Origin: Elusimicrobiota bacterium | GTDB taxonomy: Bacteria; Elusimicrobiota; Endomicrobiia; Endomicrobiales; Endomicrobiaceae | Assembly: GCA_017528425.1 (NCBI GenBank) | Contig: JAFXOV010000015.1 | Coordinates: 62,001 to 126,000, forward strand | DNA: 64,000 bases | Reading direction: 5' to 3' | Shown here: positions 18,118 to 26,662 of the stretch, in pieces | How positions within the stretch are numbered: position 1 is the first letter of the stretch | Layout: every line of letters starts with the position of its first letter | Made by a program: the position numbers and the translations under genes | Notes under the pieces: generated by a model | Databases searched by the model: none | What the model was told of the DNA's origin: nothing | What the model saw: only the letters and a program-made list of their open reading frames with translations

Positions 18118-19266
18118 ATGAAAAATTTGTTTTTTTGGTTCTATTACAAACCGCTTTGGCGTATTCGTTTATGGTTATATAATATGCTCATGGAACATTG
18201 GAGATACAATTATTATCTTAATGTTTTTAAAGAAATTTCTAAAATAAAAGATGTCAAAAAAAATATTTTAACAAAAAAACAAAAAAAAGAAATAGACGAA
18301 TACTATAAAAAATATTATGGTAAGAAAGTTCCGTATATGTGGCACAATTTAATTGTGCATTATAATAAATTTTTGAACGTTCGTTACATTCCTCCCAATG
18401 TTTTTTTGGAAATTATAGAAAATTTAAACAAAAAGATTAAAAACAATTATATTGTTTGTGATAAAAATTTACTTTATAATTTTGCCGCAAAAACAACAGC
18501 ATCTGTACCCAAAAGACTTTTCTACTCTGTAAACAATTTGTTTTTTGATTCTTCAAACAATAAAATTTCGAAAGAAAATTTATACAATCAAATGTCAAAC
18601 ATAGGCGAAGTTTTTATTAAGCCTTCAACTTTGTACCATTCCGGATATGCAAGAAACTGCAGAATAATAAATGTGGTTGATGGTGTAGATACTTATTCTA
18701 ATAAAAGCATAAAAAATATAATAGAAAAACATTACACCGAAGATTTTATCGTCCAAGAAAAGATAGTTTGTCATAAAAGTATTTCCGATATTTATCCAAA
18801 CTCGGCAAATACTTTTTCTGTTTACACTTTCATTTGGAATAATGAAGTAAAGATATTAAAGACTATATTTAAAATTGGAATGGGGGGTAATTTTACAGAT
18901 TATTCCGGAATAGCAAAAGATGGTCTTATTATGGGTATAAACAATGATGGTACATTGTTCGACTCTGCCCTGTGTATAAAACAAGATAAATGGTATAATG
19001 CTCACCCGGATACAGGCGTAATATTCAAAAATCATAAAATAATAAACTTCCCAAAAGTGTTGGAAACAACAAAACTTCTTCATTATTGTATCCCGTGGAT
19101 AACTTTTTGCAGGTGGGATGTAACTCTAAATATTGACGGAGAACCGGTTTTTTTTGAAGTAGAATGGCCAAGTGAAATGTTGCAACAACAGATTTTATAC
19201 AAAGACGGTTTTTTCGGAGAATATACCGAAGATATATTGTCTTCTTTAAGAAGACGAAAAGACTAA
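18118..19266 (+). CDS. Sugar-transfer-associated ATP-grasp protein, copy 1
   Basis: A 382-residue protein related to the ATP-grasp family found in polysaccharide gene clusters (the group named sugar-transfer-associated ATP-grasp). Signature stretches: EVFIKPSTLYHSGYARNC (nucleotide-binding Lys), VQEKIVCHKSISDIYP, AHPDTGVIF and the C-terminal metal-binding part WDVTLNIDGEPVFFEVEWP. ATP-grasp enzymes join a carboxylate to an amine or thiol using ATP; the substrate of this group is not known to me. There is no ribosome-binding site before the ATG; instead a TAAAAT box lies 10 bases upstream (18102-18107), so the mRNA may be leaderless. Copy 2 follows after 48 bases. Confidence 0.75.
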   Translation: MKNLFFWFYYKPLWRIRLWLYNMLMEHWRYNYYLNVFKEISKIKDVKKNILTKKQKKEIDEYYKKYYGKKVPYMWHNLIVHYNKFLNVRYIPPNVFLEIIENLNKKIKNNYIVCDKNLLYNFAAKTTASVPKRLFYSVNNLFFDSSNNKISKENLYNQMSNIGEVFIKPSTLYHSGYARNCRIINVVDGVDTYSNKSIKNIIEKHYTEDFIVQEKIVCHKSISDIYPNSANTFSVYTFIWNNEVKILKTIFKIGMGGNFTDYSGIAKDGLIMGINNDGTLFDSALCIKQDKWYNAHPDTGVIFKNHKIINFPKVLETTKLLHYCIPWITFCRWDVTLNIDGEPVFFEVEWPSEMLQQQILYKDGFFGEYTEDILSSLRRRKD

Positions 19267-19314
19267 TATAAATAAAAAAACAACAAGTGTTTTTTCTGTT
19301 AAAGGAATTATATT

Positions 19315-20466
19315 TTGAAATATTTCTTTTGTAATAAACTTTTTTCTTCATTAGTTTTTTTTAAAACAAGACAATTTATTATCAAAATTTTTGTATATCT
19401 TAGAAGAGAGTCAACATATAAATATTTTTTTGATCCGTTGAAAAAAGATATTACAAAAAATATCTTGACAAAAAAACAAAAACAGGAAACAGATCTTTTC
19501 TACAAGAAACATTATGGTAAAAGAGTTTCGTATATCTGGCACAATTTATTTACAAAATATACCGGCATTTTTGACGTAAAATATATTCCTTTTGATATAT
19601 TTCTAAAATTTATTGATATGATGAACACAACTCACAATTATTTCGGCATATTGGAAGATAAAAACTTTATGTATTTATGTGCAAGTTTTACGGGAATAAA
19701 AATACCTGAGAGATTTTTCTATTCAATAAATAATAATTTTTTTGATTCCAATAACAATATCATCTCAAAAGAAAGTTTTTATAAAAAAATGGCAAATATT
19801 GGTGAAGTTTTTATCAAACCGACAAAACTTAATACATCCGGAAATGCGAAAAATTGCAAAATTATTAAAATGGCAAATAATGTAGATGCCTATTCCGGGT
19901 TAAACATAGAGACCTTGCTAAAAAAATATCATTATACGAATTTTGTTGTTCAGGAAAAAATAGTTTGTCATAAAAGTATTTCCGATATTTATTCTAAATC
20001 GGCAAATACTTTTGCTGTTTCTTCTTTAATATGGAAAGATAAAATAAATACACCGATGCATGTACTCAAAATAGGAAGAGGAAATAAAACTGTTGATTGG
20101 GAAGGATTAACAAGCAACAGCTTGGTAATAGGTATAAAAGAAGATGGATCTTTATATGATTTTGCATTTTCTCCTGCAGAAAAGAAAAAATATTATGCTC
20201 ATCCCGACACCGGATTTGTATTTAAAAATTACAAAATAGATTTATTCCCGAAAGTTCGTGAATCGGTAATAAAGCTTCATTCTGTAATCCCGTGGATAAA
20301 ATTTTGTAATTGGGATATTACGATTGACTGTGAAGGAAACCCCGTTATAGTAGAAATGGAAAACCCTGCAGGATGGAGTTTGATTTATCAAGCTGCATTA
20401 GGTAAACCGTATTTCGGAGAAAACACGGCAGAAATATTATCTTTTATAAAAGAGCATCTAACTTAA
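19315..20466 (+). CDS. Sugar-transfer-associated ATP-grasp protein, copy 2
   Basis: A 383-residue paralogue of the preceding gene, collinear over almost all its length. Shared runs include QEKIVCHKSISDIY, SANTF, AHPDTG and IPWIKFCNWDITIDCEGNP. The gene starts with TTG at 19315, supported by AAGGA 8 bases upstream; no ATG precedes the conserved part. The first 35 residues are hydrophobic and basic and may be a membrane anchor, and both copies carry LTKKQK just after that region. The tandem arrangement suggests duplication followed by divergence, with each copy perhaps acting on a different acceptor. Substrates unknown. Confidence 0.75.
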   Translation: MKYFFCNKLFSSLVFFKTRQFIIKIFVYLRRESTYKYFFDPLKKDITKNILTKKQKQETDLFYKKHYGKRVSYIWHNLFTKYTGIFDVKYIPFDIFLKFIDMMNTTHNYFGILEDKNFMYLCASFTGIKIPERFFYSINNNFFDSNNNIISKESFYKKMANIGEVFIKPTKLNTSGNAKNCKIIKMANNVDAYSGLNIETLLKKYHYTNFVVQEKIVCHKSISDIYSKSANTFAVSSLIWKDKINTPMHVLKIGRGNKTVDWEGLTSNSLVIGIKEDGSLYDFAFSPAEKKKYYAHPDTGFVFKNYKIDLFPKVRESVIKLHSVIPWIKFCNWDITIDCEGNPVIVEMENPAGWSLIYQAALGKPYFGENTAEILSFIKEHLT

Positions 20467-20552
20467 GTCAAACAAATTGCTTTAAAAGTTATAATTTTGT
20501 ATATTTACAAATTGTGAATTATTAAATCTAAAAAAAAGGAGAAAGAAAGTAA

Positions 20553-21014
20553 ATGAAAAGTTTTTTCAGTGAATTTAAGAAGTTCATCGCAAGAGGAAAT
20601 GTGATGGATATGGCAGTAGGTATCATCATAGGAGCTGCATTTACAAAGATAGTTAATTCTTTGGTTGCAGATATCATAATGCCTCCTATCAGTCTTTTGT
20701 TGGGTAATGTTGATTTCACAAACTGGTTTATCGTATTAAGAGACGGAGCGGAAACCGCAGCACCGTATGCTTCTTTGGATGCAGCAAAAGCAGCAGGAGC
20801 TGTAACAATGAATTTGGGTTTCTTTATTAACAGCATAATTTCTTTCTTAATAGTAGCTTTCGCAATATTCGTAATAATTAAAGCTATTAACAAAATGAAA
20901 GAAGAACCGGCACCTGCACCTGCAGCACCTACAACAAAGAAATGCCCTTATTGCTTTTCTGAAATCAATATAAATGCAACAAAATGTCCGCATTGTACAT
21001 CAGATATAAAGTAA
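20553..21014 (+). CDS. mscL: Large-conductance mechanosensitive channel with C-terminal zinc ribbon
   Basis: Forms the pentameric pore in the inner membrane that opens under osmotic downshock. The N-terminus [20 protein letters not shown] with the pore-lining first helix and the [12 protein letters not shown] segment are diagnostic; the second helix is at about residues 90-115. Where typical MscL (about 136 residues) ends with a short helix bundle, this one has an Ala/Pro linker and a zinc-ribbon-like tail with Cys131-x2-Cys134 and Cys145-x2-Cys148. Such tails occur in some MscL proteins. GGAGA lies 11 bases before the ATG, and a strong terminator follows, so the gene is monocistronic. Confidence 0.95.
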   Translation: MKSFFSEFKKFIARGNVMDMAVGIIIGAAFTKIVNSLVADIIMPPISLLLGNVDFTNWFIVLRDGAETAAPYASLDAAKAAGAVTMNLGFFINSIISFLIVAFAIFVIIKAINKMKEEPAPAPAAPTTKKCPYCFSEININATKCPHCTSDIK

Positions 21015-21030
21015 TACAGATATAAAAAAG

Positions 21031-21064
21031 AGCCGTGTAGATATAATTCTACACGGCTTTTTTT
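21031..21064 (+). terminator. Rho-independent terminator after mscL
   Basis: AGCCGTGTAGA (21031-21041) pairs perfectly with its complement at 21048-21058 around the loop TATAAT, followed by a run of six T. It separates mscL from the gmk operon. Confidence 0.93.
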
Positions 21065-21086
21065 GTTTATGGTTTGCGGTTTGTTG

Positions 21087-21115
21087 TTTACAATTTGTTA
21101 GTTTTTTAATAAAAT
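21087..21115 (+). promoter_or_regulatory. Putative promoter of the gmk operon
   Basis: TTTACA at 21087-21092 and TAAAAT at 21110-21115 are separated by 17 bases. The gmk ATG is only 8 bases downstream, so a transcript from here would have almost no leader, and no Shine-Dalgarno sequence is seen. Confidence 0.4.
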
Positions 21116-21123
21116 ATAAGATT

Positions 21124-21723
21124 ATGAAAAAGAAAGGTATGATAATAATTGTTTCTGCTCCTTCGGGCGCAGGTAAAACAAGTATTTGTGACGCTTTGAT
21201 AAAGAGTGACAAAAATATAGTTTATTCCGTATCTACAACAACGAGAAAACCCAGAAAAGGTGAAAGAAACGGCAGGGAATACTTTTTTGTTGATGATAAG
21301 ACTTTCAAAACAATGGTTAAGAAAAACTTGTTTGTTGAATGGGCAAAAGTTCACGACCATTTTTACGGAACATCAAAGAAAGTATTGGAACAAACAATAA
21401 ACAAAGGTAAAGATATTTTGCTTGATATAGATGTTCAGGGTGCAGTTAAAATAAAAAAGCAGTATAAAGACGCATTAATGATTTTTATAACAACACCGAC
21501 TTTGAAAATATTAAAAGAAAGATTAATAAAAAGAAACAAAGATTCAATGGACGTTATAAAAACAAGGCTTGAAAACGCAAAAAAAGAGTTAACATATTTA
21601 CCTAAATATGATTATTTAATCTTGAACGATAAATTGGATGAAAGTATAGAAAAAGCTAAATCCGTAATTTGTGCCGAAAGATTATCAATAAAAAGAAATA
21701 AAAATATAAGTGGGGGAAAGTAA
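21124..21723 (+). CDS. gmk: Guanylate kinase
   Basis: Phosphorylates GMP to GDP with ATP. The protein is 199 residues, the normal length. It shows the P-loop SAPSGAGKTSICDAL, the GMP-binding TTRKPRKGERNGREYFFV, and the LLDIDVQGAVKIKKQY segment, all diagnostic. It heads the operon gmk-rpoZ-coaC-coaB-udg-priA, a gene order common in bacteria (gmk with rpoZ, coaBC and priA). No ribosome site precedes the ATG at 21124. An in-frame later start would remove the P-loop, so this start is right despite the missing leader. Confidence 0.97.
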   Translation: MKKKGMIIIVSAPSGAGKTSICDALIKSDKNIVYSVSTTTRKPRKGERNGREYFFVDDKTFKTMVKKNLFVEWAKVHDHFYGTSKKVLEQTINKGKDILLDIDVQGAVKIKKQYKDALMIFITTPTLKILKERLIKRNKDSMDVIKTRLENAKKELTYLPKYDYLILNDKLDESIEKAKSVICAERLSIKRNKNISGGK

Positions 21724-21724
21724 A

Positions 21725-21985
21725 ATGACTAACGAAGAAAGACCAATAGAAGAATTATTCTTTGCATCAGGCAAAGGAAAATATGAAGTTACAAAACTTG
21801 CAATAGATTGGATAAAAGTAAAAAAAGATGAAGATGAGTATAGAAAGTTATCTCAGGCTGATTTGTTGGATAAAGCCGTAAGAGACGTTTTGTCCGGTGA
21901 AGCAACCTATGAAAAGATAGAAGAAATCATGAAGAAGAAAGCTGCGGCAAAAGAAGAAAAACAGGAAGAAAATGCAGCAAACTAA
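21725..21985 (+). CDS. rpoZ: RNA polymerase omega subunit (divergent)
   Basis: An 86-residue acidic/basic protein placed exactly where rpoZ sits in gmk-coaBC-priA operons. The stretch KYEVTKLAIDWIKVKK matches the (R/K)(F/Y)xLVxxAAKRAR helix of omega, followed by LDKAVRDVLSGEATYEKIEE, which matches its ALxEIaxGki region. The C-terminal tail is Lys/Glu-rich. Omega helps assemble the beta prime subunit. The ATG at 21725 follows the gmk stop by one base and has GGGGG upstream; an in-frame start at 21710 within gmk is less likely. Sequence similarity alone is modest; synteny carries the call. Confidence 0.75.
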   Translation: MTNEERPIEELFFASGKGKYEVTKLAIDWIKVKKDEDEYRKLSQADLLDKAVRDVLSGEATYEKIEEIMKKKAAAKEEKQEENAAN

Positions 21986-22523
21986 TTTGAAAGGTAAAAA
22001 CGTAGTTATCGGCATTTGTGCCGGAATAGCAATATACAAGGTTTGCGATTTGGTAAGATCTCTTATTAAATCGGAAGCTAATGTGACCTGCATAATGACC
22101 GAAGCTGCAACAAAATTTGTTACACCGCTGACATTTCAGTCTTTGTCTAAAAACAAAGTTTTTGTTGATATGTTCGACACTTCTAATTTTGAAATAGAGC
22201 ATGTTTCTCTTGCACAAAAAGCGGATATTTATGTGATAGTTCCCGCAACGGCAAACACAATTTCAAAATTAGCTAACGGAATGGCAGACAATTTGGTAAC
22301 ATCAACCGCAATAGCGACAACGGCAAAGGTTGTTGTTTGCCTTGCCATGAATCACAACATGTATCATCATAAGGCCGTTGAAAAGAATATAGAAACTTTA
22401 AAAAGTTACGGATACGAAATAGTCGATGCAAGGCCCGGACTTCTTGCCTGCGGAACCGTAGGCGACGGATGTCTTGCCGATAACGAAACAATATTGGAAA
22501 CAATAAAAGATCAATTAAAATAA
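21972..22523 (+). CDS. coaC: Phosphopantothenoylcysteine decarboxylase (CoaC half of Dfp)
   Basis: Flavin-dependent decarboxylation of 4'-phosphopantothenoylcysteine in CoA synthesis. The 183 residues match the HFCD flavoprotein fold: IGICAGIAIYKVCDLVRSL at the N-terminus, the active-site His in FEIEHVSLAQKADIYVIVPA, and AMNHNMYHH, corresponding to the PAMNxxMW motif with Met-to-His change in its last position. RPGLLACGTVGDG closes the substrate flap around its Cys. It overlaps rpoZ by 14 bases. In most bacteria this domain is fused to CoaB; here a stop codon ends it and CoaB begins one base later. Confidence 0.92.
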   Translation: MQQTNLKGKNVVIGICAGIAIYKVCDLVRSLIKSEANVTCIMTEAATKFVTPLTFQSLSKNKVFVDMFDTSNFEIEHVSLAQKADIYVIVPATANTISKLANGMADNLVTSTAIATTAKVVVCLAMNHNMYHHKAVEKNIETLKSYGYEIVDARPGLLACGTVGDGCLADNETILETIKDQLK

Positions 22524-22524
22524 A

Positions 22525-23184
22525 ATGGCTATAACAATACTTATTACTTCAGGTCCTACAAGAGAATATATAGATCCGGTAAGATTTGTATCAAATGCAT
22601 CTTCCGGTAAAATGGGTAAAGCTTTGGCCGAACAGGCATTAAAGCAGAAATGTAATGTCATCGTCGTAAAAGGTCCTTCTGATATTGATATACCAAGAAG
22701 CAAAAAGTGTAAAGTTATAGATGTGGTAAGTGCAAAAGATATGTTGTCTGCCGTAAAACAGAATCTAAAATCCGCAGACATTTTTATAGGTGCAGCTGCT
22801 GTTTCCGATTACAGACCGATTGAAATCGCAAAAACAAAAATAAAAAAAACCGATATCGGCAGTGACACAATAACTTTAAAACTTGTAAAAAATCCCGATA
22901 TTATAAGATATGTTGCTTTTCATAAAGAAGAAAAACAAGTGGTTATAGGTTTCGCATTGGAAACAAGAAATCTTTTGTCTTATGCAAAAGCAAAACTAAA
23001 AGAAAAAAACTTGGATATGATTGTTGCCAATGCCGCAAAAACAATTTCTTCAAAAAATTCGGCACCTACAATTATTTTCAAAGACGGCAATATGAGAAAG
23101 TTAAAAATGAGATCTAAAGAAAAAGCCGCAAAAGAGATAATCGATGAATCAATCAGAATATATAAAACTGTTAAAACTCGTTAG
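22525..23184 (+). CDS. coaB: Phosphopantothenate-cysteine ligase (CoaB half of Dfp)
   Basis: Joins cysteine to 4'-phosphopantothenate using a nucleotide triphosphate, the step just before CoaC. The protein is 219 residues: ITSGPTREYIDPVRFVSNAS and SGKMGKALAEQA (nucleotide and phosphopantothenate binding), AAAVSDYRP, and the KLVKNPDIIRY and GFALET segments are diagnostic. The gene starts one base after coaC ends, so the usual bifunctional enzyme is simply split, with translational coupling likely. Its last 41 bases overlap the start of the uracil-DNA glycosylase gene in another frame. Confidence 0.93.
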   Translation: MAITILITSGPTREYIDPVRFVSNASSGKMGKALAEQALKQKCNVIVVKGPSDIDIPRSKKCKVIDVVSAKDMLSAVKQNLKSADIFIGAAAVSDYRPIEIAKTKIKKTDIGSDTITLKLVKNPDIIRYVAFHKEEKQVVIGFALETRNLLSYAKAKLKEKNLDMIVANAAKTISSKNSAPTIIFKDGNMRKLKMRSKEKAAKEIIDESIRIYKTVKTR

Positions 23185-23983
23185 AACCTCAATAGAAGAA
23201 TATAAGAATTGGGGAGAAGATGAACTTGTCTTGGACAACTCTATGTTGTCAAAAAAAGCTAAACAGGAACCTATAAAAGAAGAAAAAATTGCCGTTAAAG
23301 CGACAGAATCAAAAATAACAAAGCAAGAAAATATACAAATGAAAACAACAGAAAAAAAAGAACCTACAGTTAAACAAACAAAGCAAACAAAAAATGCGGA
23401 ACAGAAGTTGGAAGATTTAAAAAAACAGATTGCAGAATGTAAAAAATGCAATTTAGGTAAATACAGATTAAATGCCGTTTGCGGCAGCGGGGACCCTTAT
23501 GCAAATATTATGTTTGTGGGAGAAGGTCCCGGATTTCAAGAAGATCATGAAGGAAAACCTTTTATCGGCAGAGCCGGAGACTTATTAACCAAAATCATAG
23601 AAGCAATGGGTTATAAAAGAGAAACCGTTTATATCGCCAATATAGTAAAATGTCATCCGATGAAAAACCCGGAGAATCCGGAATTAAAAGGAAACGACAG
23701 ACCTCCTACACCCGAAGAAATGCAAACATGTCAACCTTACCTCGATGAACAAATAAAAATAATTTCGCCGAAAGTTATTATAACGTTGGGAGCATCTTCT
23801 ACAAGAGCATTATTGAAAACGGATGATGTCATAAGTAATCTCAGAGGAAAATTCTCTCAATATATGGGTATACCGTTAATGCCTACATATCATCCTGCCG
23901 CATTGTTGAGAAATCCCAAATTGAAAAGGGATGTTTGGCACGATATGCAAAAAGTAATGGTATTAGTCAACAAAAAAGGTTAA
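23144..23983 (+). CDS. Family 4 uracil-DNA glycosylase with long linker
   Basis: Removes uracil from DNA as the first step of base excision repair. The catalytic domain (about residues 90-279) has motif A GEGPGFQEDHEGKPFIGRAG, KCHPMKNPENPEL, IITLGASSTRALL and motif B PTYHPAALLRNP. Cysteines in CKKCNLGKYR, KCHP and TCQPYL fit the four-cysteine 4Fe-4S cluster of this family. The first about 20 residues (KLVRTSIEEYKNWGEDEL) look like the helix that often opens such proteins and support the start at 23144, inside coaB. A 55-residue Lys/Glu/Thr-rich linker joins the two parts. Confidence 0.93.
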   Translation: MNQSEYIKLLKLVRTSIEEYKNWGEDELVLDNSMLSKKAKQEPIKEEKIAVKATESKITKQENIQMKTTEKKEPTVKQTKQTKNAEQKLEDLKKQIAECKKCNLGKYRLNAVCGSGDPYANIMFVGEGPGFQEDHEGKPFIGRAGDLLTKIIEAMGYKRETVYIANIVKCHPMKNPENPELKGNDRPPTPEEMQTCQPYLDEQIKIISPKVIITLGASSTRALLKTDDVISNLRGKFSQYMGIPLMPTYHPAALLRNPKLKRDVWHDMQKVMVLVNKKG

Positions 23984-23985
23984 AA

Positions 23986-25977
23986 ATGAAAGTTGCAGAA
24001 GTAGTTTTACCCGTTCCGTTAAATAAATCTTTTTATTACACAATTCCCGAAGAATTCAAAGAAAAAGAACTTAAGTACAGAAGAGTTTCCGTTCCTTTCG
24101 GAACAAGAAATCTCGACGGTTATGTTATATCCGTAATTGAAAATTATCAACAAGATAAAAAGATTAAATTAAAAAATATCAAAAATATTATAGACGATGC
24201 TGAAATTTTAACGAATGAAATTTCAGAGCTTGCAAAATGGCTTTCACAAACGTATTTATGCTCTATAGGTGAAGCACTTGCAACCATAGTTCCTATATCA
24301 TTAAAAGTTCCCAAAAAGAACTCAAAAATAAAAAAGAAAAAGATAAAAATATCTGATCCGAACTTTAATATGACCGACTATCAGAAAACGGCCGTAGAAA
24401 AAATAGAAAAGGCAATAAAAGAAAACACCAACAAAACTTTTTTAATACACGGTGTTACGGGTTCCGGGAAAACGGAAGTTTATTTAAAAAGCATTAAAAC
24501 TGCTATAGACAACAACAAATCCGCCATATTTTTATTACCGGAAATATCTTTAACTCCGCAATTTATTTCAATATTAAACAAAAGATTCGGCGATATTGTG
24601 GCTTTATGGCACAGCGGAGTAACAACCATACAAAAATACAAAATTTTTAATGCAATTCGTGCCGGAGAAATAAAAATTGTTGTCGGTGCAAGATCGGCAA
24701 TATTTTTACCTTTCACAAATCTCGGATTAATAATAATAGATGAAGAGCACGAAAACACATACAAACAAAACAATAAACCTTGCTATGATACAAAAGAAAT
24801 TGCATTGTGGAGAGCGAAATATAACAATTCCGTTACTGTTTTAGGTTCTGCCACACCATCAATAGAAACCTATTATTCCGCTAAAACAAACAAATATGAA
24901 TTACTTGAAATGCCTTACAGAATAGATAAAAAAGATATGCCGTCAATAAAAATGCTTTCTTTAAGAAACGTAAAAACAACGGTATCGGTATTTTCAAAAC
25001 CAATGTTACAGGCAATAAAAAGAGCTTTGGCAAGAAGAGAACAGGTAATAATCTTTTTAAACAGAAGGGGATTTTCTCCGTCCATAATATGCAAAAAGTG
25101 CGATACGGTAATACAATGCCCCGATTGTTCGGTTGCAATGGTATACCACAAACATCCGGAACATCTTGAATGTCATTATTGCGGAAAACAAATGAAGTTT
25201 CCGTTGAAATGTCCGCATTGCGGAAATAAAGAATATAAAGTTATCGGTATGGCTACGCAAAGAGTAGAAGAAGACTTACAAAATTTATTTCCGCACACAA
25301 AAGTTTTCAGGTTAGACAGAGATACTGCCACATCCAAACAGGTTTATACCGAAGTTTACGAAGGAATAAAAAACGAAGAATATTCTATTCTTTTAGGTAC
25401 GCAAATGGTAACAAAAGGGTTCGATTTTCCGAGAGTATCTTTAGTTTGTGTTGTGGATGCCGATACATCTTTATATCTCCCGGATTTCAGATCTTCCGAA
25501 AGAACATTTCAACTTATTACACAAGTTGCGGGAAGGTGCGGCAGGGCGGATATTAAAGGTAAAGTTTTGGTTCAAACGAAATATCCCGAAAATTATGCTT
25601 TGGATTTTGCGCAAAAATATGATTATAAGAAGTTTTACGAGCAGGAAATAGAAATAAGAAAAGAATTGTCTTATCCTCCGTTCTGTAATATTGCTAAAAT
25701 TACCGTCAGGAATAAGGACAACCAAAAATCGTTGGAATTTACCGAAAAGATCTATAAGATTACAGAAGAAGAAATTTCCAACAAATCTTATCCGGTATCA
25801 ATATTGGGGCCGGCACAATCTTACATTTCAAAATTAAACGGAACTTACAGATGGCAAATAATATTAAAAGGTGACCGAAAACAATTAAAAGAAATTTTGG
25901 AATATTTACAGTCTTTAATAAAGTTACCGTCGGGAACATTTATCAATATAGAACTCGATCCGAGTGATTTGTTGTAA
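23986..25977 (+). CDS. priA: Primosomal protein N' (replication restart helicase)
   Basis: A 3'-5' helicase that recognises stalled forks and reloads the replisome. From the ATG at 23986 (three bases after the glycosylase stop) the protein has 663 residues and starts with the typical MKVAEVVLPVPLNKSFYY of the 3'-end-binding domain. Walker A is HGVTGSGKTEVYL, Walker B IIIDEEHENTYKQ; the zinc-binding insertion carries four CxxC pairs (CKKC, CPDC, CHYC, CPHC); RVEEDLQNLFP, GTQMVTKGFDFPRV and QVAGRCGRA complete the helicase motifs. An in-frame start at 23935 inside the previous gene is not credible. Last gene of its operon. Confidence 0.97.
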   Translation: MKVAEVVLPVPLNKSFYYTIPEEFKEKELKYRRVSVPFGTRNLDGYVISVIENYQQDKKIKLKNIKNIIDDAEILTNEISELAKWLSQTYLCSIGEALATIVPISLKVPKKNSKIKKKKIKISDPNFNMTDYQKTAVEKIEKAIKENTNKTFLIHGVTGSGKTEVYLKSIKTAIDNNKSAIFLLPEISLTPQFISILNKRFGDIVALWHSGVTTIQKYKIFNAIRAGEIKIVVGARSAIFLPFTNLGLIIIDEEHENTYKQNNKPCYDTKEIALWRAKYNNSVTVLGSATPSIETYYSAKTNKYELLEMPYRIDKKDMPSIKMLSLRNVKTTVSVFSKPMLQAIKRALARREQVIIFLNRRGFSPSIICKKCDTVIQCPDCSVAMVYHKHPEHLECHYCGKQMKFPLKCPHCGNKEYKVIGMATQRVEEDLQNLFPHTKVFRLDRDTATSKQVYTEVYEGIKNEEYSILLGTQMVTKGFDFPRVSLVCVVDADTSLYLPDFRSSERTFQLITQVAGRCGRADIKGKVLVQTKYPENYALDFAQKYDYKKFYEQEIEIRKELSYPPFCNIAKITVRNKDNQKSLEFTEKIYKITEEEISNKSYPVSILGPAQSYISKLNGTYRWQIILKGDRKQLKEILEYLQSLIKLPSGTFINIELDPSDLL

Positions 25978-26027
25978 TTTATATGACAATTTTATAGAAT
26001 AAGCAAAATTTAAAAGCAGGTGGTTAT

Positions 26028-26624
26028 ATGAAAAAATTTAATTTGTTACTTTTGTCTGTTTGTATGTTCTTTTTGATTGGTTGCGGTGATGAAATATCCA
26101 AGTTAAAAAAACAGGCAGATAATAATGATGTGTCCGCTCAAATAAAACTTGCCCGAATTTACTATTCAGGTAATGATAAAGTTAAGCAAGACTTTAAAGA
26201 ATCTTTCAAGTACTACTCTAAAGCTGCGGAAAACAATGATATTGATGCACAACTTGAAACTGTTTGGATGTCCTTCGGCGGTAAGGGAACAGACAGAGAT
26301 TATCCTAAAGCAACAGCATTGTTAACCAAATATGCGGATAACGGTAATAAAAAGGCTCAAGAAGTTTTAGCTTCAATGTATTATTTCGGTATTTTTGTTA
26401 AAAAAGATTATAAAAAAGCTTTTGAGTTGTTTTTAATAGCGGCTGAAGACGGAAAACTTTATGCTCAGGAAAAGCTCGGTGATATGTATTATGAAGGCGA
26501 ATATGTAAAGAAAAATTATACAAAAGCTCTTGAATGGTATAGAAAAGCATCGGAACAAGGCAGTTTATATGGGAAAATAGCTGCAACAGAAATAGAACAA
26601 ATGGATATTAAAGGGGAACTTTAA
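26028..26624 (+). CDS. Sel1-repeat lipoprotein
   Basis: A 198-residue exported protein. The signal ends in a lipobox (FFLIGC, Cys19), so it should be lipid-anchored. The mature part is a string of about four Sel1-like repeats, a TPR relative of some 36 residues: AQIKLARIYYSG-DKVKQDFKESFKYYSKAAE, AQEVLASMYYFGIFVKKDYKKAFELF, AQEKLGDMYYEGEYVKKNY. Such solenoids bind partner proteins. The second repeat is degenerate. The site AGCAGGTGG precedes the ATG. The partner is unknown; the next gene, an exported beta-rich protein, follows after 38 bases. Confidence 0.88.
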   Translation: MKKFNLLLLSVCMFFLIGCGDEISKLKKQADNNDVSAQIKLARIYYSGNDKVKQDFKESFKYYSKAAENNDIDAQLETVWMSFGGKGTDRDYPKATALLTKYADNGNKKAQEVLASMYYFGIFVKKDYKKAFELFLIAAEDGKLYAQEKLGDMYYEGEYVKKNYTKALEWYRKASEQGSLYGKIAATEIEQMDIKGEL

Positions 26625-26662
26625 TAATATTGAAGAAAAAGTATAAAAAGGAGGAGTTTTAA

